A program made the position numbers and the translations under genes. The notes beneath the pieces were generated by a model that worked only from the letters and a program-made list of their open reading frames with translations, was not told the origin of the DNA and ran no database searches. This document shows, in pieces, positions 59,437 through 64,000 of a DNA stretch of 64,000 nt. The DNA comes from Salinimonas profundi. Its GTDB lineage: Bacteria > Pseudomonadota > Gammaproteobacteria > Enterobacterales > Alteromonadaceae. The DNA lies in assembly GCF_014750655.1 (NCBI RefSeq), contig NZ_JABBXD010000010.1, forward strand, positions 28,181-92,180, written 5' to 3'. Within the stretch, counting starts at the first letter, position 1; each line of letters begins with the position of its first letter.

Positions 59437-61086
59437 ATGTTGAATAATAAACACACATTTTGTGGTAAAGCAGTAGTTGCATCGTTAACGCTTTTGAGTG
59501 CATCTGTCACGGCAGCCGTTAACAATGGTCCGGTAAAGGTCACAGAACCCGCGACAGCATCGCAAGCCGGCCAGCTACAAAATGTACTTTCCCAGAAGTT
59601 ATCGCTGGTTCAAGACGAACAGCGTTATATTGTGAAGTTCAAGCAGACAGGATCTGCTGCATTGAAGGGCAAGGATAAAGCAAACAAAGGCCCGAATGAA
59701 AACGCTGCTGATGCCGCGTTTGATGCGATTGCAGCTAAAAATATCCTGAAAAATGCTGGCGCCAAGCCGCACAAAGTACTGGGCAAACACAAGATGGTTG
59801 CCGCTTCAATGAGCAAGTCAGTACTTAACAAGCTTCGCAAAAACCCCAATATCGAAGAAATTTCAGACGATCCTAAGCGTCGCCTGATGGCACAAACCAC
59901 GCCTTATGGCATCAACATGGTACAGGCTAGCCAGTTCGCCCAGAGCGATACCAGTGCGCGCCGTGTGTGTATTATCGATACCGGTTACAATCTGGGTCAC
60001 AGTGATCTGCCAGGCACAAATAACGGCCTGACGGGAAATGCCAATAACTCTGCAGTGGGTAACTGGTACAATGACGGTAATGGTCACGGTACGCACGTTG
60101 CCGGTACCATTGCAGCATACGACAATACACAGGGTGTAGTGGGTGTTTACCCCGGCGTTAACATGCACATCGTTAAGATCTTTAACGATAATGGTGACTG
60201 GACTTACGCCTCTGATATTATCGATGGCATCACACAGTGTCAGAACGCAGGTTCAAACGTTGTTAATATGAGCTTGGGTGGTGGTGGTTCATCATCTGCT
60301 GAAGGTGCTGCTATGCAGGGCTTTGTTGATGATGGCATGCTTTTGGTTGCTGCTGCAGGTAACGATGGTAACAGCACTAAGTCGTATCCAGCGTCTTACA
60401 GCGCAGTTATGTCGGTAGCAGCGGTTGATTCAAACGAGAATCATGCAAGTTACTCACAGTATAACTCTGCAGTTGAAATTGCAGCGCCGGGTTCTTCTGT
60501 TTATTCAACCTATCCTGACAACTCGTATGCGACCCTGAATGGTACATCCATGGCGACGCCTCACGTTGCAGGTGCCGCGGCATTGGTATGGAGCTACTTC
60601 CCGCAATGTACGAATACGCAAATTCGTAACGCGCTAAATACTACAGCAAAAGATCGTGGTGCTTCTGGTCGTGATAACTATTATGGCTACGGTATTATCA
60701 AGGTCGCTAATGCTGTTGATTATCTGAATACCAATGGCTGTGATGGCACAGGTTCTGGTGGTGGCACAGGCGGTGGCGGTGTTGAGCCGGTATCTGGCCA
60801 ACTGTCTAACCTGTCAGGCACAAGTGGTGCGTGGGACCGTTATACCTGGAATATTCCTACTGGCGTATCGACGATGACGGTACGTATCTCTGGTGGTTCT
60901 GGCGATGCTGACCTGTATGTAAGATATGGCGCGCAGCCGTCTACGTCTACCTATGATTGCCGTCCTTATAAAAACGGCAACGATGAAGTATGTACATTCA
61001 GCAATCCTTCATCAGGCACATGGCACATCGGTCTGCGTGGATATTCCTCGTACTCTGGCGTGACCATGAACTATAGCTACGAATAA
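59437..61086 (+). CDS. Secreted subtilisin-like S8 serine protease with PPC domain
   Basis: This is a 549-residue extracellular protease. It has a signal peptide (about 1-27) and an I9-type propeptide (about 65-150; QRYIVKFKQTG). The S8 domain carries Asp in CIIDTGY, His in GNGHGTHVAGT and Ser in NGTSMATPHVAGA. A Gly-rich linker follows (about 445-455), then a C-terminal PPC domain (about 460-549; GDADLYVRYGAQPSTSTYDCRPY). It begins ATG 59437, well away from rlmB, and ends in its own terminator. A role in extracellular protein degradation is likely; the S8-PPC layout is common in marine Alteromonadales. Confidence 0.94.
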   Translation: MLNNKHTFCGKAVVASLTLLSASVTAAVNNGPVKVTEPATASQAGQLQNVLSQKLSLVQDEQRYIVKFKQTGSAALKGKDKANKGPNENAADAAFDAIAAKNILKNAGAKPHKVLGKHKMVAASMSKSVLNKLRKNPNIEEISDDPKRRLMAQTTPYGINMVQASQFAQSDTSARRVCIIDTGYNLGHSDLPGTNNGLTGNANNSAVGNWYNDGNGHGTHVAGTIAAYDNTQGVVGVYPGVNMHIVKIFNDNGDWTYASDIIDGITQCQNAGSNVVNMSLGGGGSSSAEGAAMQGFVDDGMLLVAAAGNDGNSTKSYPASYSAVMSVAAVDSNENHASYSQYNSAVEIAAPGSSVYSTYPDNSYATLNGTSMATPHVAGAAALVWSYFPQCTNTQIRNALNTTAKDRGASGRDNYYGYGIIKVANAVDYLNTNGCDGTGSGGGTGGGGVEPVSGQLSNLSGTSGAWDRYTWNIPTGVSTMTVRISGGSGDADLYVRYGAQPSTSTYDCRPYKNGNDEVCTFSNPSSGTWHIGLRGYSSYSGVTMNYSYE

Positions 61087-61103
61087 GTGATGTAATCGTT
61101 AAC

Positions 61104-61130
61104 AAAAGGCCGCACCCGCGGCCTTTTTTT
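61104..61130 (+). terminator. Intrinsic terminator of the S8 protease gene
   Basis: AAAAGGCCGC (61104-61113), loop ACCC and GCGGCCTTTT (61118-61127), with T continuing to 61130. The stem is perfect. Confidence 0.92.
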
Positions 61131-61461
61131 GTTTAGCAAATACAGTAATAATTCTGACCCTTGCCATTAGTTGTGACAGTTGTTAGTGTGCGCGCCTGAG
61201 ATCGACACCCTTTTAAATAAATAGACCGTTTCTTAGCGCAAATTCCGCGCATGTTACTGATGTTTTCTTCAGCTCGGGCCAGGCGTAAAAAATACACGGC
61301 ATCGCCTAAAAATAATTCAAAATTGGCCTATCGTTGCCCTATCTTTTCTGTTATCATTTCGCGCCCTTTTTATGGGGGTATGTACATAAAAGCAGCAATA
61401 GTTGTTGCTTTTAGCAGCTAAACGACTCGAGAGAGTCTTAATTTATCAGCGGAGCACTAAC
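61131..61461 (+). promoter_or_regulatory. Promoter/leader region of the spc ribosomal operon
   Basis: This gap of about 330 bases has no gene and must carry the promoter of rplN onward. TATCAT (61352-61357) is a -10 candidate with only a poorly spaced TTGCCC upstream. A stem (AAAAGCAGCAA / TTGTTGCTTTT, about 61388-61412, one G-U pair) lies in the probable leader and could affect operon expression. Confidence 0.5.
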
Positions 61462-61830
61462 ATGATCCAAATGCAAACTAACCTGGACGTTGCAGATAAC
61501 AGCGGCGCTCGCAGGGTTCAGTGTATTAAGGTTCTGGGTGGCTCGCATCGCCGTTATGCAGGTATCGGTGACATCATCAAAGTTACCGTCAAGGAAGCAA
61601 TTCCTCGCGGTAAAGTTAAAAAAGGTGACGTACTGAGCGCAGTGGTGGTGCGTACTAGAAAAGGCGTTCGTCGTGCAGATGGTTCTACCATCCGTTTCGA
61701 TAATAACGCGGCTGTTTTGTTGAATGCCAACAAACAACCAATTGGTACGCGTATCTTTGGACCGGTTACCCGTGAGTTGAGAAGTGAAAACTTCATGAAA
61801 ATCATCTCATTGGCCCCAGAGGTACTATAA
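61462..61830 (+). CDS. rplN: 50S ribosomal protein L14
   Basis: L14 binds 23S rRNA at the subunit interface. From ATG 61462, with GGAG upstream, it has 122 residues, the usual length, and starts [20 protein letters not shown]. The frame is open 20 codons upstream but is not conserved there. It is the first gene of the spc operon in E. coli and here too. rpsQ and the S10 operon are not upstream; an S8 protease gene is. Confidence 0.98.
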   Translation: MIQMQTNLDVADNSGARRVQCIKVLGGSHRRYAGIGDIIKVTVKEAIPRGKVKKGDVLSAVVVRTRKGVRRADGSTIRFDNNAAVLLNANKQPIGTRIFGPVTRELRSENFMKIISLAPEVL

Positions 61831-61842
61831 GGAGTCACGATA

Positions 61843-62157
61843 ATGGCTAGAAAAATTCGTCGTGATGATGAAGTAGTCGTATTAGCGGGTAAAGATAAAG
61901 GTAAACAAGGCAAAGTCCTTAAAGTACTGGTATCTGATGACCGTGTAGTTGTAGAAGGCGTAAATCTTTCTAAGAAACACCAAAAGCCTAACCCTCAACT
62001 GGGTGAGCCAGGTGGCATCGTAGAAAAAGAAGCTTCTATTCACATTTCTAATGTTGCGATTGTTAACCCGGCAACGGGTAAAGCGGATCGTATTGGTTTC
62101 CGTACTGAAGACGAGAAGAAAGTACGTTTCTTCAAGTCGAACGGTGAACTTGTTTAA
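61843..62157 (+). CDS. rplX: 50S ribosomal protein L24
   Basis: L24 is an early 23S rRNA assembly protein. It has 104 residues with the KOW motif [21 protein letters not shown] and [12 protein letters not shown]. It is 12 bases after rplN and 16 before rplE. Confidence 0.98.
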   Translation: MARKIRRDDEVVVLAGKDKGKQGKVLKVLVSDDRVVVEGVNLSKKHQKPNPQLGEPGGIVEKEASIHISNVAIVNPATGKADRIGFRTEDEKKVRFFKSNGELV

Positions 62158-62173
62158 TTAATTGGAGAGTACG

Positions 62174-62713
62174 ATGGCGAAACTGCATGATTTCTATAAA
62201 GAAACAGTAGTAGCTGAACTTGCGAAGCAGTTCGGGTACAAAAGCGTCATGCAAGTCCCTCGGATTGAAAAGATCACCCTGAACATGGGTCTGGGTGAAG
62301 CAGTTGCTGACAAGAAGGTGCTTGAAGCTGCGACCGCCGATATGGCGTCTATCGCAGGTCAAAAGCCGGTTGTTACAGTTGCTAGAAAATCAGTAGCGGG
62401 TTTCAAAATCCGTGAAGGTTATCCGATTGGCTGTAAAGTAACCCTGCGCGGCGAACGTATGTGGGAATTTCTTGAGCGTTTGGTATCAATCGCTATCCCG
62501 CGTATTCGCGACTTCCGTGGTCTGAATCCTAAGTCATTCGACGGACGTGGTAACTACAGTATGGGCGTGCGTGAGCAAATCATTTTCCCTGAAATCGATT
62601 TCGATAAAGTGGATAAGGTTCGCGGTATGGATATTACTATCACTACCAGTGCGGACAATAATGAAGAAGCACGTGCTCTGCTGGACGCGTTTAACTTCCC
62701 ATTCAAAAAGTAA
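62174..62713 (+). CDS. rplE: 50S ribosomal protein L5
   Basis: L5 binds 5S rRNA in the central protuberance. From ATG 62174, with GGAGAG upstream, it has 179 residues, as in E. coli. [44 protein letters not shown] and [19 protein letters not shown] are conserved. In E. coli the rplE start region is the S8 feedback site; I cannot confirm it here. Confidence 0.98.
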   Translation: MAKLHDFYKETVVAELAKQFGYKSVMQVPRIEKITLNMGLGEAVADKKVLEAATADMASIAGQKPVVTVARKSVAGFKIREGYPIGCKVTLRGERMWEFLERLVSIAIPRIRDFRGLNPKSFDGRGNYSMGVREQIIFPEIDFDKVDKVRGMDITITTSADNNEEARALLDAFNFPFKK

Positions 62714-62726
62714 GGGGTGTAGGGTT

Positions 62727-63032
62727 ATGGCAAAAGAATCAATGAAGGCTCGTGAAGCTAAGCGTGAAAAGCTTGTCGCTAAGTACGCTGAAAAGCGCGC
62801 CGCACTTAAAGCGATTATCAGCGATGTTAACGCTTCTGAAGAAGAGCGTTGGGACGCTGTTCTGAAGCTACAACAACTACCACGTGATTCATCCAGAGTT
62901 CGTCAGCAAAACCGCTGCCGCATCACTGGTCGTCCACATGGTTACCTACGCAAATTCGGTCTTAGCCGTATCAAGCTGCGTGAAGCAGCAATGCGCGGTG
63001 AAGTCCCTGGCTTGAAAAAAGCCAGCTGGTAA
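62727..63032 (+). CDS. rpsN: 30S ribosomal protein S14 (zinc-free type)
   Basis: S14 is a late-assembling protein of the 30S head. It has 101 residues from ATG 62727. [21 protein letters not shown] and [25 protein letters not shown] are typical. The CxxC pairs of the short zinc-binding form are absent, in contrast to L31 in this window. Confidence 0.98.
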   Translation: MAKESMKAREAKREKLVAKYAEKRAALKAIISDVNASEEERWDAVLKLQQLPRDSSRVRQQNRCRITGRPHGYLRKFGLSRIKLREAAMRGEVPGLKKASW

Positions 63033-63045
63033 GGAGTAGCTGATA

Positions 63046-63438
63046 ATGAGCATGCAAGATCCTATCGCGGATATGTTTACCCGCATCCGTAACGGCCAGA
63101 TGGCACAGAAAGTCTCTGTAGCTATGCCATCTTCTAAACTGCGCACTGCAATCTGTGGTGTTCTGAAAGAAGAAGGTTATATCACTGACTTCGCTGTTTC
63201 TGGTGACGTTAAGCCTGTTTTGGAAGTAGAACTTAAGTACTTCGAAGGCAAGCAAGTAATTGACACTATTGAACGTGTAAGCCGTCCTGGTCTGCGCATC
63301 TATAAGAAAAAAGATGAGCTGCCAAAAGTAATGGGTGGTCTAGGCGTAGCTATCGTGTCGACTTCTAAAGGTGTGATGACTGACCGTGCTGCGCGTAAAG
63401 CAGGCATGGGCGGTGAGATCATCGGTTATGTTGCGTAA
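63046..63438 (+). CDS. rpsH: 30S ribosomal protein S8
   Basis: S8 binds 16S rRNA helix 21 and in E. coli is the translational repressor of the spc operon. It has 130 residues with [31 protein letters not shown] and a C-terminal [13 protein letters not shown]. It is 13 bases after rpsN. Confidence 0.98.
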   Translation: MSMQDPIADMFTRIRNGQMAQKVSVAMPSSKLRTAICGVLKEEGYITDFAVSGDVKPVLEVELKYFEGKQVIDTIERVSRPGLRIYKKKDELPKVMGGLGVAIVSTSKGVMTDRAARKAGMGGEIIGYVA

Positions 63439-63452
63439 TCGGAGGAGTTGAA

Positions 63453-63986
63453 ATGTCACGAGTAGCAAAAGCCCCGGTAGACATCGCATCAGGTGTAGAA
63501 ATTTCTATCTCTGGTCAGGATGTTTCCGTTAAAGGTAAAAATGGCACTTTGACACGCACTTTCAACGATGCAGTTGAAGTGGTTCAGGAAGAAAACCAGC
63601 TTAAAGCACTACCTCGCGAAGGTTTTGCTGATGCATGGGCACAAGCAGGTACTGTACGTGCACTTCTGAACAGCATGATTCAAGGTGTTACACAAGGTTT
63701 TGAGAAAAAGCTTCAGTTAAACGGTGTTGGTTACCGTGCGCAAGCACAAGGTAGCAAACTTAACCTGACACTGGGTTTCTCTCACCCTGTTGCGTACGAA
63801 ATGCCTGAAGGCATTACGGTTGAAACTCCTAGCCAAACTGAAATCGTCGTTAAAGGCGCCGATAAGCAGGTGGTAGGACAGGTTGCGGCGAACATCCGTG
63901 CATATCGTCCACCAGAGCCTTACAAAGGCAAAGGTATTCGTTATGCCGATGAGCATGTACGTCGTAAAGAAGCTAAGAAAAAGTAG
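63453..63986 (+). CDS. rplF: 50S ribosomal protein L6
   Basis: L6 lies near the factor-binding site of the large subunit. It has 177 residues (E. coli 177). [42 protein letters not shown] and the C-terminal [26 protein letters not shown] are conserved. GGAGGAG precedes the start. rplR would be expected next, beyond the window. Confidence 0.98.
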   Translation: MSRVAKAPVDIASGVEISISGQDVSVKGKNGTLTRTFNDAVEVVQEENQLKALPREGFADAWAQAGTVRALLNSMIQGVTQGFEKKLQLNGVGYRAQAQGSKLNLTLGFSHPVAYEMPEGITVETPSQTEIVVKGADKQVVGQVAANIRAYRPPEPYKGKGIRYADEHVRRKEAKKK

Positions 63987-64000
63987 GTGGGTGATACGAT

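Overview
The window looks like a chromosomal segment of a marine gammaproteobacterium of the Alteromonadales, most like Alteromonas or Salinimonas. This rests on gene content and order recognised by eye, not on a search: ftsYEX near rpoH, hslVU after priA-ftsN, ubiEJB, ubiD-fre, a Na+-type flagellar MotX, a short CydAB oxidase, a DUF2959 lipoprotein, a LruC-domain protein and a secreted S8 protease. Base composition looks moderate and fairly even. I saw no tRNA, rRNA, insertion sequence, phage or CRISPR array.

Layout. 1-2.8 kb: 3' part of ftsY, then ftsE and ftsX. 2.8-5.4 kb: two tandem EAL-HDOD signalling genes, then rpoH (5.7-6.6 kb). 6.6-10.3 kb: minus-strand pip, dtd, a GNAT-thioesterase fusion and purT. 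10.4-15.5 kb: a TM2-like protein with a DUF2959 lipoprotein, a YihY protein, metF/metJ sharing a MET-box region, a malic enzyme and rpmE. 15.7-20.7 kb: priA, ftsN and hslVU with a clear sigma-32-type promoter. 20.8-25.7 kb: a compact minus-strand RiPP island. 26.1-31.4 kb: a large beta-propeller amidohydrolase, gor and a decayed response-regulator gene. 31.6-38.1 kb: prlC, a Tag-like glycosylase, ubiE-ubiJ-ubiB and a cold-shock gene. 38.1-45.2 kb: a P-loop kinase, a periplasmic protein, a cysteine synthase-like gene divergent from a DecR-like regulator, gcdH, and a GbsR-like regulator with cydAB. 45.4-50.9 kb: a LruC gene broken by two frameshifts, a lipoprotein, DUF421, an SDR, a small Rho-N-like protein and a solute-binding-like protein. 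50.9-61.1 kb: M28 peptidase, fre, ubiD, a TIGR02647 protein, motX, rnr, rlmB and an S8 protease. 61.4-64 kb: start of the spc ribosomal operon (rplN, rplX, rplE, rpsN, rpsH, rplF).

The most novel element is the island at 20.8-25.7 kb. In transcription order it encodes a HlyD-type adaptor, an ABC exporter with an intact C39 peptidase domain, a stand-alone LuxR-type DNA-binding protein, a 60-residue precursor peptide with a double-glycine leader, and an ATP-grasp ligase. I read it as a graspetide (omega-ester/amide peptide) pathway: the ligase cross-links Thr/Lys and Asp/Glu side chains of the core, and the exporter removes the leader and secretes the product. A perfect 10-bp terminator hairpin between precursor and ligase probably sets a high precursor:enzyme ratio.

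Other regulatory signals read directly are: MET boxes between metF and metJ; a perfect FNR-type box plus a second palindrome before the cyd operon; a perfect PsrA-type box before gcdH; and sigma-32-like promoters before hslV and possibly prlC, with rpoH itself in the window. Two decayed loci, the response-regulator remnant and the LruC gene, stand out among otherwise intact genes.
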